Positions 52,343 through 62,428 of a stretch of DNA of 64,000 nt are shown one piece after another (the first letter of the stretch is position 1; each line of letters begins with the position of its first letter). The notes beneath the pieces were generated by a model, which saw only the letters and a program-made list of their open reading frames with translations, was not told the origin of the DNA and ran no database searches. The position numbers and the translations under genes were made by a program. Source of the DNA: Treponema sp. (GTDB taxonomy: Bacteria; Spirochaetota; Spirochaetia; Treponematales; Treponemataceae); assembly GCA_017470605.1 (NCBI GenBank), contig JAFUYH010000041.1:30583-94582 (forward strand). The letters are read 5' to 3'.

Positions 52343-53566
52343 TTACATATTAAAAGAAGAAAGTCGCTCACAGGCTTCTTTTACATCTTCCTTATGGCCA
52401 AAGGCACTGATACGGATAAAACTTTCTCCGCCAGGGCCAAAGCCGCTTCCTGGAGTTGTCACTACCCTGCACTTATCAAGAACAGCGTCAAAAACATCCC
52501 AGCTCTTTTTTCCAGGGAATTTTACCCAAACGTAAGGAGAGTTTCCTGTAAAGTAAACTTCTGCCCCCATTTTCTTGAAATTTTCACCTTCAAAAGTATT
52601 CTTTATAACAGCGGCATTTTCAAGATAATAGTCAATTACAGACTTCATGGCAGCAAGACCTTCGTTATCAAGACAGGCAAGTCCGCCGTGCTGGGCAACA
52701 TTTGACGCTCCGTTAAAGAGGGTTGTCATAATGCGGTTCCAGTCCTGATGAACAGAAGTTCCGTCTGCATATTTAAGTTCTTTTGGAACTACAGACCATC
52801 CAAGACGAACACCAGTAAAGCCTGCCGGTTTTGAGAAAGAGTTTATTTCTATAGAACAGGTTCTGCTGCCTTCAATTTCAAAAATTGATTTTGGAAGATT
52901 CGGGTCACGGATAAATTCACGATAGGCAGCATCAAAAATAATGATGCAGTCATTCTTATTTGCAAAATCTACCAATTTTTTAAGATCTTCTTTTGTAGAA
53001 ACAGCACCAGTAGGATTATTTGGAGAACAGAAATAAATTACGGAATTTTTCTGGATTTTTGAAAGGTCAGGAAAGAAGTTGTTTTCAGGAAGGCAAGGCA
53101 TGTAAGTAATTCCTTCGTAACCGCTTCCATTGTTTTTTCCGGCAGCCCCTACGATTACGGAACCGTCTACATAAACCGGATATGCAGGATCCTGTACGGC
53201 AACCTTTACACCAGAACCAAAAAGAGTCTGAATGCGGGCAATATCACATTTTGCACCATCAGAAATAAAAACTTCATCTCCGCTTACAAGACCAGGATAA
53301 AAAACCTGGGCAATTTTTTCGCGAAGGGCAGTTAAGCCCTGTTCATCACCATAACCAGAATAACCTTCTTTTGTAGCAAGCCCCAGAACATAGTCAGACA
53401 TTTTTTTTGCGATATATTCAGGGAGAGGCTCTGTTGTATTTCCTATTCCAAGACTGATGATTTTTGCATCAGGATGTGAAGCAAGATATTCCCTGCGTCT
53501 GCGGGCAACTTCTGGAAAAAGATAGCCGGCAGTAAGATTCTCTAATCCACTGTTTCTATTTATCAT
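52343..53566 (-). CDS. dapL: LL-diaminopimelate aminotransferase
   Basis: The protein has 407 residues, matching DapL. Signatures are NLTAGYLFPEVARRRREYL, IISLGIGNTTEPLPEYI, YFCSPNNPTGAVSTKEDL and the PLP lysine in INSFSKPAGFTGVRLGWS. It makes LL-diaminopimelate directly from tetrahydrodipicolinate, the route to meso-DAP or lysine used by many spirochaetes. Transcribed alone. Confidence 0.95.
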   Translation of the reverse strand: MINRNSGLENLTAGYLFPEVARRRREYLASHPDAKIISLGIGNTTEPLPEYIAKKMSDYVLGLATKEGYSGYGDEQGLTALREKIAQVFYPGLVSGDEVFISDGAKCDIARIQTLFGSGVKVAVQDPAYPVYVDGSVIVGAAGKNNGSGYEGITYMPCLPENNFFPDLSKIQKNSVIYFCSPNNPTGAVSTKEDLKKLVDFANKNDCIIIFDAAYREFIRDPNLPKSIFEIEGSRTCSIEINSFSKPAGFTGVRLGWSVVPKELKYADGTSVHQDWNRIMTTLFNGASNVAQHGGLACLDNEGLAAMKSVIDYYLENAAVIKNTFEGENFKKMGAEVYFTGNSPYVWVKFPGKKSWDVFDAVLDKCRVVTTPGSGFGPGGESFIRISAFGHKEDVKEACERLSSFNM

Positions 53567-53700
53567 AACGAACTCCTTGTTTGCCTAACATACCATAAAT
53601 TCAAGGCTCTTGCAAATCACCATATTGTTAAATTATTTGCCTTTTGTAACAAATATTATTAAATTTTATTTAAAGAGGAGAGGCAAGAGATATTTTAATT

Positions 53701-54414
53701 ATGGATAACACAGACGCTTTTATCAGTGATGACATAAAAATTCCTGAAGCTGTCGGGAAACTGGCAGTTGTGGCAGGAAACGAACTTTCAAATCCCGGTG
53801 ATTTTTACAAGATGGCCTTTGAATTTCAAAAAATCATGATGATTTATGAAAGTGCCATCAAACAGATTGAAACAAAACTGGATATCTTAAATAAAGAAAA
53901 CAAAGTAAACAGACAGAGAAATCCTATAGAAACCGTAAAAAGCAGAATAAAGTCGCCGGACAGCATTGCAAGTAAACTGGAAAAAAGAAATCTTCCCGTA
54001 ACTTTTGAATCTATGATGAAAAATCTGAATGATATTGCGGGCGTAAGGGTAATCTGCCCTTATATTTCGGATATTTATTCTGTACGCGACATGCTTTTAA
54101 AACAGCCAGACTTAAAGCTCATTGTTGAGCATGACTATATAGCCTGCCCTAAGAAAAGCGGTTACAGAAGCCTGCATCTGGTTGTGGAAACTCCCGTATA
54201 TCTTTCAAAAACTGCACACAATGTAAAAGTGGAAATTCAGCTCAGAACCATTGCAATGGACTTTTGGGCAAGCCTTGAACATGAACTCCACTATAAAAAC
54301 ACTGCAAAAATTCCAGACAGCGTAAGACGGGAACTTTTCCGGGTGGCAGAAACCATAGCCATGACCGACCGAGAGATGGAAGAAATTGCCCTTGAATTAC
54401 AGGCCTTAGATTGA
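53701..54414 (+). CDS. Small alarmone synthetase, (p)ppGpp synthetase domain only
   Basis: The protein has 237 residues, the size of RelQ/YjbM-type enzymes. The synthetase signatures are KSRIKSPDSIASKLEKRN, DIAGVRVICPYISDIYSV, KSGYRSLHLVVETPV and VEIQLRTIAMDFWASLEHEL. There is no hydrolase domain and no ACT/TGS, so it only makes alarmone. A GAGGAG lies too far upstream to act as a ribosome-binding site; GATATT stands six bases before the ATG. Confidence 0.93.
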   Translation: MDNTDAFISDDIKIPEAVGKLAVVAGNELSNPGDFYKMAFEFQKIMMIYESAIKQIETKLDILNKENKVNRQRNPIETVKSRIKSPDSIASKLEKRNLPVTFESMMKNLNDIAGVRVICPYISDIYSVRDMLLKQPDLKLIVEHDYIACPKKSGYRSLHLVVETPVYLSKTAHNVKVEIQLRTIAMDFWASLEHELHYKNTAKIPDSVRRELFRVAETIAMTDREMEEIALELQALD

Positions 54415-54442
54415 TAAAATAGATATACTATTTTCTTTAATA

Positions 54443-54458
54443 AGGCATAGGGATGCCT
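54443..54458 (+). other. Small hairpin upstream of the OFA transporter
   Basis: AGGCAT-AGGG-ATGCCT, a six-base stem followed after 10 bases by seven T. It may end the alarmone synthetase transcript. It does not match a riboswitch that I know. Confidence 0.35.
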
Positions 54459-54506
54459 GATAATCATATTTTTTTAGGCATTCTCTATTTAAGGAGTAAC
54501 AAAAAC

Positions 54507-55823
54507 ATGAAAAACATTCAGAACAAATGGCTCCGCGGTGCAATCCCGGCCCTCCTTTTGCACTGCAGTATTGGTACCGTTTACTGCTGGTCAATTTTCA
54601 GTCAGGAAATTGCAAACTACATCGGATTTTCAAAAGGCGCTGTTGAATGGGCATTCAGCTTCGCTATTTTCTTTCTGGGTATGTCTGCAGCCTTCCTTGG
54701 CGGACTTGTAGAAAAAAACATCCACAAGTCATCTTTAATTGCTTCCATTACATTTGCATTGGGAATGGCCGGAACAGGTTTCTTTATCTGGTACGGTGGA
54801 AAATGCCTTCAGGCAGGACACCCAAGCGTGCTTGCTCTTGTAGGAATCTACATCAGCTATGGTTTTATTATGGGTATTGGTCTTGGAACAGGTTATCTTT
54901 CTCCTGTAAAGACTCTTATGCTCTGGTTTAAGGACAAAAAAGGTCTTGCTACAGGTCTTGCAGTTGCAGGATTTGGTGCCGCAAAGGCAATTGCCTCTCC
55001 TATTATGAGCAGAATGCTTACAGGACTTGGAGAAGGCGGTGTTTACAAGATGTTCCTTATTCTTGCCTGCGTTTACTTTGTAATGATGTTTGTTGGTCAC
55101 CTGATTCTTGCAAAACCAGAAGGCTGGGTTGAACCTCAGACAAAATCAAAGGACGAAGGAATTATTGCAACTCTTAAGAGAGAACCTATTGCTTCTTACA
55201 TTGGAATCTGGCTTATGTTCTACATTAACATTACCTGCGGTCTTGCAATCATTTCTCAGGAAAAGATGATTGTAAAATGCGTAGGACTTGGAGCTGCTGC
55301 AGGTCTGATTTCTACAATTTCTGCAATCTTTAATGCAGGCGGACGTCTGGGATTCTCTGCATGGGCAGACAAACTTAAAGACCGCAACACAATCTACAAA
55401 CTGATTTTTATTCTTTCAATTGCATTCACTGTAATTGTTCTTTGCACAAAGGGAATTGCAAACGGAGACGGTAACGTTCTTCTGATTGTATTTGTACTCG
55501 CCCTTATTTTTATTGTAAACGCCGGATACGGTGGAGGATTCTCTAACGTTCCTACCCTGCTTTCTGACCACTATGGAATGGGAAATATTTCTGCAATTCA
55601 CGGAATTACACTTTCTGCATGGGCATTTGCAGGTCTTACAGGAAACCAGATGGCTTCATTCATTGTAAACCACACAGGTGAGTTTATTGATGTTCATGGA
55701 GTACAGGCAAATCCTACAGGATACCAGAATGTACTTGTAGTTACTGCAATTCTTTATGCAGTTGCACTCTGCTTAAGCCTCTTCCTTGTTCGCCCGATGT
55801 CTAAAACAAAGAAAGAAGCATAA
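54507..55823 (+). CDS. OFA-family major facilitator transporter
   Basis: The protein has 438 residues and 12 membrane spans. The OFA (oxalate/formate antiporter) family signature regions are visible: LLLHCSIGTVYCWSIFSQEI in helix 1, GIGLGTGYLSPVKTLMLWF in the helix 4 region and NVPTLLSDHYGMGNISAIHG. The family moves small carboxylates; the substrate cannot be told from sequence. AAGGAG precedes the ATG at 54507 (MKNIQNKWLRG). Confidence 0.9.
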   Translation: MKNIQNKWLRGAIPALLLHCSIGTVYCWSIFSQEIANYIGFSKGAVEWAFSFAIFFLGMSAAFLGGLVEKNIHKSSLIASITFALGMAGTGFFIWYGGKCLQAGHPSVLALVGIYISYGFIMGIGLGTGYLSPVKTLMLWFKDKKGLATGLAVAGFGAAKAIASPIMSRMLTGLGEGGVYKMFLILACVYFVMMFVGHLILAKPEGWVEPQTKSKDEGIIATLKREPIASYIGIWLMFYINITCGLAIISQEKMIVKCVGLGAAAGLISTISAIFNAGGRLGFSAWADKLKDRNTIYKLIFILSIAFTVIVLCTKGIANGDGNVLLIVFVLALIFIVNAGYGGGFSNVPTLLSDHYGMGNISAIHGITLSAWAFAGLTGNQMASFIVNHTGEFIDVHGVQANPTGYQNVLVVTAILYAVALCLSLFLVRPMSKTKKEA

Positions 55824-55825
55824 TC

Positions 55826-57586
55826 TTAATTCCTGCGGATATTTTCATGCAGGATAAGATTCATAATTTTAAGCAAATCTTTTACATTTATAGGCTTTGT
55901 GAGGTAGGCATTCATGCCGCAATCCAAAGCCTTTTTTTTGTCTTCAGAAAAAGCATTTGCCGTCATTGCAACAATTGGTATTGTGGCAATCCTGATATCT
56001 TCAAAAGAGCGGATTTTTCTGGTTGCTTCATAGCCGTCCATTATAGGCATCTGTAAATCCATGATTACAGCATCATAATAACCTGGCTGGGAACGCAAAA
56101 GAGTTTCCACGGCAAAAGAACCGTCATTGGCTTCATCAACCTCCAGTCCCGCATCTGTAAGAAGTTCTACGGCAATTTCACGGTTAAAGGCATTATCTTC
56201 TACAAGAAGAACGCGCTTACCGGCAAAATCAAATTTTGCACCAGAAATTTCATCTTCATCTTCTATTTCAAGTAAGGTTGGAACTTCAAAAGGAACGGTA
56301 ATGACAAATTCACTGCCAACTCCCAGTTCACTGGAAACAGAAATGGAACCATGCATCATTTCTATAATAGATTTTGTGATTGAAAGCCCCAGCCCGGTTC
56401 CTGCAATTCCGCTTTTTGTAGAATTGTATTCACGCTCAAAAGGCTGGAAAACTTTTTCAACAAATTCCTTACTCATTCCCAGTCCGTCATCTTTTACATG
56501 AATTTCTACAAGAATTTCATTTTCATTTTCATCTGGAAGCTGAATAGCAGAAAGCCAGACATTTCCATTTGCTTTTGAATACTTTATGGCATTTCCTACA
56601 AGATTAATAAGTATCTGATTAATACGCAGTCTGTCACAGGAAACTGTTTCATCAAGAAGCTGAGTAGTATCAATATGCAGGTGGATTTTCTTTTCCAGCA
56701 AAGTCTGCATCATCATATCCTGTATTTCATTTATAATATTCCGCAGATTACAGGTTTCTTCCTCAAAAGTAACTTTTCCACTTTCAATTTTAGTCATGTC
56801 AAGAACATCATTAATCAGGTTTAAAAGATGGTCAGACGAAAGTGTGATTTTAGAAATACAGTCAACAAGTTTTTTACGGTCATCAAGATTTTTCTTTGCA
56901 ATTTCTGTATAGCCAATAATGGCATTCATTGGAGTGCGGATATCATGAGACATATTTGAAAGAAAATCACTTTTTGCTTTAGTGGCCCGTTGAGTTTCTA
57001 TCATGGCATCTATCAAATCTTTCTGCTGCCTTTTATAAGCGTAAGCCTGATATTTAAAAATGGCTCCCATTGTAACAACAAGGGTAAGGATTGCAACCAT
57101 AATATCAATATAAACATCTGATTTTGAATCCATATGCCACATGATTTCAGGATGGAAATAAGCATATACAATGACAGCAAGATTTCCTAAAAAGTTTATC
57201 GCAAAAATAATCCAGCACTTTTTTCCTTCTATAAGGAGCAGGGTAAAAAGAAGACCAAGTGCTATCCAGAGAGGCATACCGCTTTCTATTCCGCCTGAAG
57301 TAATGTAAAGAAATGGCATGATTCCGTTATTTACACAAAGGGAAAGGATTATTATTGCAATCTGAGGATGCATGTAGGTATTTGCAATTACGAGCCCCAA
57401 CAGACAGAGAAGAAGAATAAGGCTGATTAATATAATAGAAAAAAGGCTGAAATTCAGGGTGACGGACATAACAAAGGCAATACAGCCACCAAGCATAGCA
57501 ACCAAAATAAGAACATTCAGCAGCTTGTGATGAAGTTCATATTTTTCATTGAAAAAATATTTTCTAAAAAACTTGAGAAAATTCAT
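55826..57586 (-). CDS. Hybrid sensor histidine kinase with receiver domain
   Basis: The protein has 586 residues. Six membrane spans (about 20-185) form a MASE-like sensor with little outside the membrane. A HisKA domain (FLSNMSHDIRTPMNAIIGYT), an ATPase domain (VKDDGLGMSKEF, GTGLGLSITKSIIEMM) and a C-terminal receiver (VLLVEDNAFNREIAVELL, phospho-Asp in AVIMDLQMPIMDG) follow. The signal and the phosphotransfer partner are not encoded nearby. Its end is three bases from the convergent transporter gene. Confidence 0.93.
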   Translation of the reverse strand: MNFLKFFRKYFFNEKYELHHKLLNVLILVAMLGGCIAFVMSVTLNFSLFSIILISLILLLCLLGLVIANTYMHPQIAIIILSLCVNNGIMPFLYITSGGIESGMPLWIALGLLFTLLLIEGKKCWIIFAINFLGNLAVIVYAYFHPEIMWHMDSKSDVYIDIMVAILTLVVTMGAIFKYQAYAYKRQQKDLIDAMIETQRATKAKSDFLSNMSHDIRTPMNAIIGYTEIAKKNLDDRKKLVDCISKITLSSDHLLNLINDVLDMTKIESGKVTFEEETCNLRNIINEIQDMMMQTLLEKKIHLHIDTTQLLDETVSCDRLRINQILINLVGNAIKYSKANGNVWLSAIQLPDENENEILVEIHVKDDGLGMSKEFVEKVFQPFEREYNSTKSGIAGTGLGLSITKSIIEMMHGSISVSSELGVGSEFVITVPFEVPTLLEIEDEDEISGAKFDFAGKRVLLVEDNAFNREIAVELLTDAGLEVDEANDGSFAVETLLRSQPGYYDAVIMDLQMPIMDGYEATRKIRSFEDIRIATIPIVAMTANAFSEDKKKALDCGMNAYLTKPINVKDLLKIMNLILHENIRRN

Positions 57587-57592
57587 ATTTTG

Positions 57593-57621
57593 ATTATATC
57601 ATGTTATAATCAAAGTGTGTA
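57593..57621 (-). promoter_or_regulatory. Hybrid kinase promoter, leaderless geometry
   Basis: TACACA (57616-57621), 17 bases, TATAAT (57593-57598), six bases (CAAAAT), then the ATG at 57586. On the plus strand another TATAAT (57605-57610) serves the divergent GH13 gene with TTCATA 17 bases upstream. Confidence 0.55.
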
Positions 57622-57650
57622 AAAAAAATAAATTTTTATATGAGGAATTT

Positions 57651-59198
57651 ATGAACTGGCTGGATGAAGCAATCTTTTACGAAATATATCCGCAGTCTTT
57701 CTGCGACTCTAACGGTGACGGAATCGGTGATTTTAACGGAATTATAAGCAGGCTGGACTACATAAAGAATCTGGGCTGTAATGCAATATGGATGAACCCC
57801 TGTTTTGATTCACCATTTGGGGATGCGGGGTATGATGTTTCAGACTACTACAAAGCCGCTCCCCGTTACGGAACAAATGAAGATTTACAAAGGCTTTTTG
57901 AACTTGTTCATTCGCGGGGCATGCACATCCTGCTGGATTTAGTTCCGGGGCACACTTCCATTCAGCACCCCTGGTTTCAAAAATCCATGAAAGCAGAAAA
58001 AAACGAATACACAGACCGCTACATCTGGACTTCAAGCGTATGGGAAGAGCCCCAGGGCATAGGAAGCATAAAAGGAATTTCTGAAAGAGACGGAGTGGCT
58101 GCCGTAAACTTTTTTTCTCATCAGCCGGCTCTGAATTACGGTTTTTATAAAAGGACACGTCCCTGGCAGCAGAGCCCGGAAGATGAAGGGCCAAGAGCAA
58201 CTCTTGAAGAAATGAAAAATGTAATGCGTTTCTGGCTTAATATGGGCTGCGACGGTTTTAGAGTAGACATGGCAGGCTCTCTTGTAAAAAATGATGAAAA
58301 TTCAAAAGGAACAATTGCCCTGTGGCAGAATGTAAGGGCATTTTTAGACAGGGAATACCCGGATGCAAAACTGATTTCTGAATGGGGAGAGCCAGACAAG
58401 TCTTTAAAAGGCGGATTCCACATGGATTTTCTGCTGCATTTTGGGCCTTCTCACTATAATGACCTTTTCCGCTGTAAGGAACCGTTTTTCAGTTCCCGAG
58501 GCAGAGGGGATGCAGGCCTTTTTGTAAAGAATTATATAGAAAACTATGAAAAAACAAACAGACAGGGACTGATCTGCATTCCCTCTGGAAATCATGATAT
58601 GGACAGGCTTGCAAGGCACCTGCATGATGACGAACTGAAAATTGCATTTGCCTTTCTTCTTTCCATGCCCGGAGCCCCATTTATTTATTATGGTGATGAA
58701 ATCGGAATGCGCTATGTAGAAAATCTTACATCTGTAGAAGGCGGATACGGCAGGACAGGCTCCCGATCTCCCATGCAGTGGGATTCTACAAAAAATGCAG
58801 GATTCAGCACGGCAGAAGCAGACAAACTTTACATTCCCCTGGATCCTTATGAAGACCGCCCCACAGCAGAAGCACAGATGCAGGATGCAGATTCCCTTTA
58901 CAACGAAGTGCGCAAACTTATAGGAATAAGGAGGAATACCCCTGCCCTTCAGAATACTTCACGAATAGACTTTGTTTTTACAGGTAAAAACAAATACCCC
59001 CTTGCCTATTTAAGGGGAAATGGCAAAGACAGGATTCTTGTAATCATAAATCCTTCAAAAGAAAGTGTAAGTTTTCCTACAAAACTTAAAGTAGGAGAAC
59101 AGATTTACCAGATGGGAAAAGGGCTGATTCAAGGCGGCAATATGATTACTGTTTACGGACAGACAGCAGCATTTTATACTGTTGCACAAAGGGGATAA
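57651..59198 (+). CDS. GH13 alpha-glucosidase/alpha-amylase family enzyme
   Basis: The protein has 515 residues. It starts MNWLDEAIFYEIYPQSF and has the GH13 regions GCDGFRVDMAGSLV (nucleophile Asp), LISEWGEPD (acid/base Glu) and IPSGNHDMDRL (third Asp), with a C-terminal beta domain. No signal peptide is present, so it works inside the cell. The best fit is an oligo-glucosidase of the maltodextrin or trehalose type; exact substrate is open. GAGGAATTT precedes the ATG. The dGTPase gene follows after three bases. Confidence 0.92.
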   Translation: MNWLDEAIFYEIYPQSFCDSNGDGIGDFNGIISRLDYIKNLGCNAIWMNPCFDSPFGDAGYDVSDYYKAAPRYGTNEDLQRLFELVHSRGMHILLDLVPGHTSIQHPWFQKSMKAEKNEYTDRYIWTSSVWEEPQGIGSIKGISERDGVAAVNFFSHQPALNYGFYKRTRPWQQSPEDEGPRATLEEMKNVMRFWLNMGCDGFRVDMAGSLVKNDENSKGTIALWQNVRAFLDREYPDAKLISEWGEPDKSLKGGFHMDFLLHFGPSHYNDLFRCKEPFFSSRGRGDAGLFVKNYIENYEKTNRQGLICIPSGNHDMDRLARHLHDDELKIAFAFLLSMPGAPFIYYGDEIGMRYVENLTSVEGGYGRTGSRSPMQWDSTKNAGFSTAEADKLYIPLDPYEDRPTAEAQMQDADSLYNEVRKLIGIRRNTPALQNTSRIDFVFTGKNKYPLAYLRGNGKDRILVIINPSKESVSFPTKLKVGEQIYQMGKGLIQGGNMITVYGQTAAFYTVAQRG

Positions 59199-59201
59199 TA
59201 A

Positions 59202-60488
59202 ATGCAGACATCTTTTGAAAAAGTCCGTATGGACAAAAACAATGCAAACTGGGAACAGGCAAATACGCGCGAAATTCCCTTATACGGACGAAACAATGAC
59301 ATCCGTACAGAATTTGAACGCGACTACACAAGAATACTTCACTGCCAGGCATACAGAAGATTAAAGCACAAAACCCAGGTTTTCTTTGCCCCTCATAATG
59401 ACCATATCTGTACAAGAATGGAACACGTTATGCACGTTGCTTCCGTAGCTTCTACAATTTCAAAATACATGGGCTTAAACGAACAGCTTGCAAGTGCAAT
59501 TGCCATGGGGCATGATATAGGCCACGCCCCTTTTGGCCACCATGGAGAAAACTGTCTGAACAGCCTTCTTGAACAGAAAGAAGGGCATAATGCCCCTAAA
59601 AAATTCTGGCATGAAAGAAACAGTCTTTTTTTTGCAGATTTTATAGAAACCCTGCAGGATCCAAACGGCGTTGAACAGCCTCTGAACCTGACTTATGCAG
59701 TCAGAGACGGACTTATCTGCCACTGCGGAGAAATTGACCAGCAGGGAATTCGGCCCAGAGAAGAAGCCATAGACCTTTATTCAATGAAAAGGCCTGGCTT
59801 TATTCAGCCATATACATGGGAAGGCTGCGTTGTAAAAGTTGCAGATAAAATTGCCTATCTGGGGCGCGATATTGAAGATGCCAGAGCCTATCATATTCTG
59901 GATATGACTTCCTACCGCCAGCTGAGGGAAATTGTGGGCTCAACACTGGGCTTTGAACACAAGGGCGCACACGCCCTGCGAAGCGGAAAGGCTGTAAACA
60001 CAACAGTCCTTATTAATGACCTGATTGTGGATTTGTGTGAGCAGAGCACGCCAGAAAAAGGTCTGTGTTTTTCTGATGAATACTTCCGCTTTATTCTGGA
60101 ACTTAAAAAGTTCAACTTTGCCCATATCTACAATCACTGGAGGCTTTCTGAATTTGCTATTTATGCAGAAAATGTAATCGGAACAATATTCAGAACATTA
60201 CAGAGGGCAAAACCTTATGCGGAATCTGGAAGAATTGCACACGCCCTGCGGACTTACCCTACTCTTTTTGCAACCTTTGAAGACTGGCTTATCAAATACA
60301 CGGCATATCAGCCATTTATTCCAGAAAGACACAGTTATGTAGATAAAAAGCAGATTTTAAAATACAACACAAGGGTTGTATTTGACGTTCATGACGAAGA
60401 ATCCTATACAAAATGCATAATTGAATATATTTCGGGTATGACGGATCAGTTTGCCATAAAAGTTTACGAAGAAATAATCAGTTTTTAA
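59202..60488 (+). CDS. dgt: Deoxyguanosinetriphosphate triphosphohydrolase-like HD protein
   Basis: The protein has 428 residues. The HD metal site is formed by H75 (RMEHVMHV), H104-D105 (AMGHDIGHAPFGHHGE) and a later Asp (KVADKIAYLGRDIEDA). The family hydrolyses dNTPs to the nucleoside and triphosphate. The start with RDYTRILHCQAYRRLKHKTQ-type DNA/nucleotide contact region is conserved. It is coupled to the GH13 gene (three-base gap, AAGGGG before the ATG); no functional link between them is evident. Confidence 0.93.
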   Translation: MQTSFEKVRMDKNNANWEQANTREIPLYGRNNDIRTEFERDYTRILHCQAYRRLKHKTQVFFAPHNDHICTRMEHVMHVASVASTISKYMGLNEQLASAIAMGHDIGHAPFGHHGENCLNSLLEQKEGHNAPKKFWHERNSLFFADFIETLQDPNGVEQPLNLTYAVRDGLICHCGEIDQQGIRPREEAIDLYSMKRPGFIQPYTWEGCVVKVADKIAYLGRDIEDARAYHILDMTSYRQLREIVGSTLGFEHKGAHALRSGKAVNTTVLINDLIVDLCEQSTPEKGLCFSDEYFRFILELKKFNFAHIYNHWRLSEFAIYAENVIGTIFRTLQRAKPYAESGRIAHALRTYPTLFATFEDWLIKYTAYQPFIPERHSYVDKKQILKYNTRVVFDVHDEESYTKCIIEYISGMTDQFAIKVYEEIISF

Positions 60489-60490
60489 TT

Positions 60491-62422
60491 CTATTTACCG
60501 GATTGCTGGTCTTTTTGAAGCAATTCAAGGCAGTCTGATGGAGAAAGAGGACGGCTGTATAAAAATCCCTGAATATAATCTGCGCCCACACTTTCTACAA
60601 GATAATTCTGATTGTTGGTTTCTACACCTTCAACCAGAATTGTTAAGCCTGCATCCTTAAAAGTCGCTACAAGGTTTCTGAAAAGATTCAGGCCCCGGGC
60701 ATTTTCTTCCATCATCAGAACCAGACTTCTATCCATTTTAATAGTAGAAAATGGAAGTGCAACAACATTCGCAAGGTTTGAATAGCCAGTTCCAAAATCG
60801 TCAAGATAGAATTTTACACCGGCTTTTGCCAGCTGCTTCATGTTTTCACGGACAATATCATAATTATCAATAAAAATACTTTCTGTAATTTCCATTATTA
60901 TGTTTTCAGTTTTCAGCCCGAAACGTTCTATCGTAGAAAGAACATTCTGCACAAGATTCTGATTCGTCATCTGATAGACAGAAAAGTTTATTGAAACTGC
61001 ATTTACAAGATTTCTGTTTTCAGAAATATATTTACAGACCTTTTCAAAAGCCACATAGCCCAGCCTTTCTATAAGACCTCGGGATTCTGCAACGTAAACA
61101 AATTCAGAAGGAGAAATATTGCCAAGTTCTGTATTCTGCAGGCGGGAAAGGGCTTCCATATATGTAAAATGTTTTTTTTCTATAGAATAAATCGGCTGGA
61201 ACCAGACCTGAAACTGTTCAGATTCCAGTTCCAGTTCCCTTTTTAGAATCCTATAGATATAACGCTTGCGTTCGCGCTCTACAAGAACTGATTCATCACA
61301 CAACTGCATTTTTCTAAGCTGACTGCTCTTTGCCTTAACAAGAATGCTGTTTACAAGGTCAATCAGGGAATCATAATCATTTTCTTCACCGGAAAATTCT
61401 ATTGCGGCAGAATAAGATTCCACAGGAATAGGAATGTAAGAATTCAGATCCGAAGTTAAATCCTCGATATATTTACGGATAATTTCTGATTTTTCAGACA
61501 CTTCTTTTACAGAACGCCCGATAGCGGCAAACCTGTTTGTAGAAATATGATAGGCATTGCGCGGGAACTGAGTATTAAAAACTCCGCCCAAACCAAGAAA
61601 GAATCTGTCTAAATCTGCAACATCAAGGCTGGACTGGATAAGATTTATATTATCGATAGAAAAAACATAAAGAACCCCGCCCTTAGACTGCATGGCAATG
61701 CGTTTCCTAAGTTTTGGTTCAGTTCTAAGGCCAGTAAGAGAATCAACTTCCATCAGATACGACTGGACTATCATGTAGGCAAAAGAAACCGATGCAAAAG
61801 ACGCGATTCCAGTCATAATTATATGAGGGTTAAAAAACTGGAAAACGACAAAGCCTAAGGAAATAAAAGGATATGCTGTGAATACCCAGAAAATTCTGTG
61901 GGCAAGCAGATGCCTGTTCTTAATCATCGAAAAGACAATAAAACAACTATAGAAAGCAGTAAGAATGTAAGTAATGTTCTTCCACGGCCCCCTTACATAA
62001 CCTTCTTCTGCTGTATATTTAAAGACAATACCAGTCTTCAGATTGATAAATATGACGATGAGATAGAAAGTATATACCAGACTGCTTATAGAAAAACCTA
62101 TCTTTTTTATTTTGGAATGGGCATAGGCTATATCCGTAACATAATTTGTAATCACAAAAGGTGTAAACATGAGGAAAATAAAGAAGACGGTGGAAATAAA
62201 GGTGCAAAAAGAAAGAGAAAGTCTTGTATAATAAGACGTGCAGAAAACTGCAATTATATCAAAAAAGGCAGCAAGAAAAGTTGAAACAGCAGAATATAAA
62301 AACAGTCTCTGACGTTTATCATAAGGAGAAAACGTCAGCAGAATATTTATAATCAATAAAATACTAAGACTGCAAGTTATAACCTCTCCAAGTATGTAAT
62401 AATGAGCCGCACCAATTTCCAT
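60491..62422 (-). CDS. Membrane EAL-domain c-di-GMP phosphodiesterase with degenerate GGDEF
   Basis: The protein has 643 residues. About seven membrane spans (10-225) are followed by a degenerate GGDEF-like domain (MEVDSLTGLRTEPKL; no GGDEF motif, STNRFAAIG in its place) and an EAL domain. EAL catalytic residues are present: YMEALSRL, SINFSVYQ, IMEITESIF, FYLDDFGTGYSNLA, IKMDRSLV and VEGVETNNQ. It should be an active phosphodiesterase that lowers c-di-GMP, affecting motility. TGC-TATCAT lies six bases before the ATG with no ribosome-binding site. Confidence 0.93.
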   Translation of the reverse strand: MEIGAAHYYILGEVITCSLSILLIINILLTFSPYDKRQRLFLYSAVSTFLAAFFDIIAVFCTSYYTRLSLSFCTFISTVFFIFLMFTPFVITNYVTDIAYAHSKIKKIGFSISSLVYTFYLIVIFINLKTGIVFKYTAEEGYVRGPWKNITYILTAFYSCFIVFSMIKNRHLLAHRIFWVFTAYPFISLGFVVFQFFNPHIIMTGIASFASVSFAYMIVQSYLMEVDSLTGLRTEPKLRKRIAMQSKGGVLYVFSIDNINLIQSSLDVADLDRFFLGLGGVFNTQFPRNAYHISTNRFAAIGRSVKEVSEKSEIIRKYIEDLTSDLNSYIPIPVESYSAAIEFSGEENDYDSLIDLVNSILVKAKSSQLRKMQLCDESVLVERERKRYIYRILKRELELESEQFQVWFQPIYSIEKKHFTYMEALSRLQNTELGNISPSEFVYVAESRGLIERLGYVAFEKVCKYISENRNLVNAVSINFSVYQMTNQNLVQNVLSTIERFGLKTENIIMEITESIFIDNYDIVRENMKQLAKAGVKFYLDDFGTGYSNLANVVALPFSTIKMDRSLVLMMEENARGLNLFRNLVATFKDAGLTILVEGVETNNQNYLVESVGADYIQGFLYSRPLSPSDCLELLQKDQQSGK

Positions 62423-62428
62423 ACTTAG

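Noticed and set aside
54443..54506. Possible riboswitch before the OFA transporter
   Set aside because: Only one six-base stem and no conserved riboswitch core; more likely a weak terminator plus leader.
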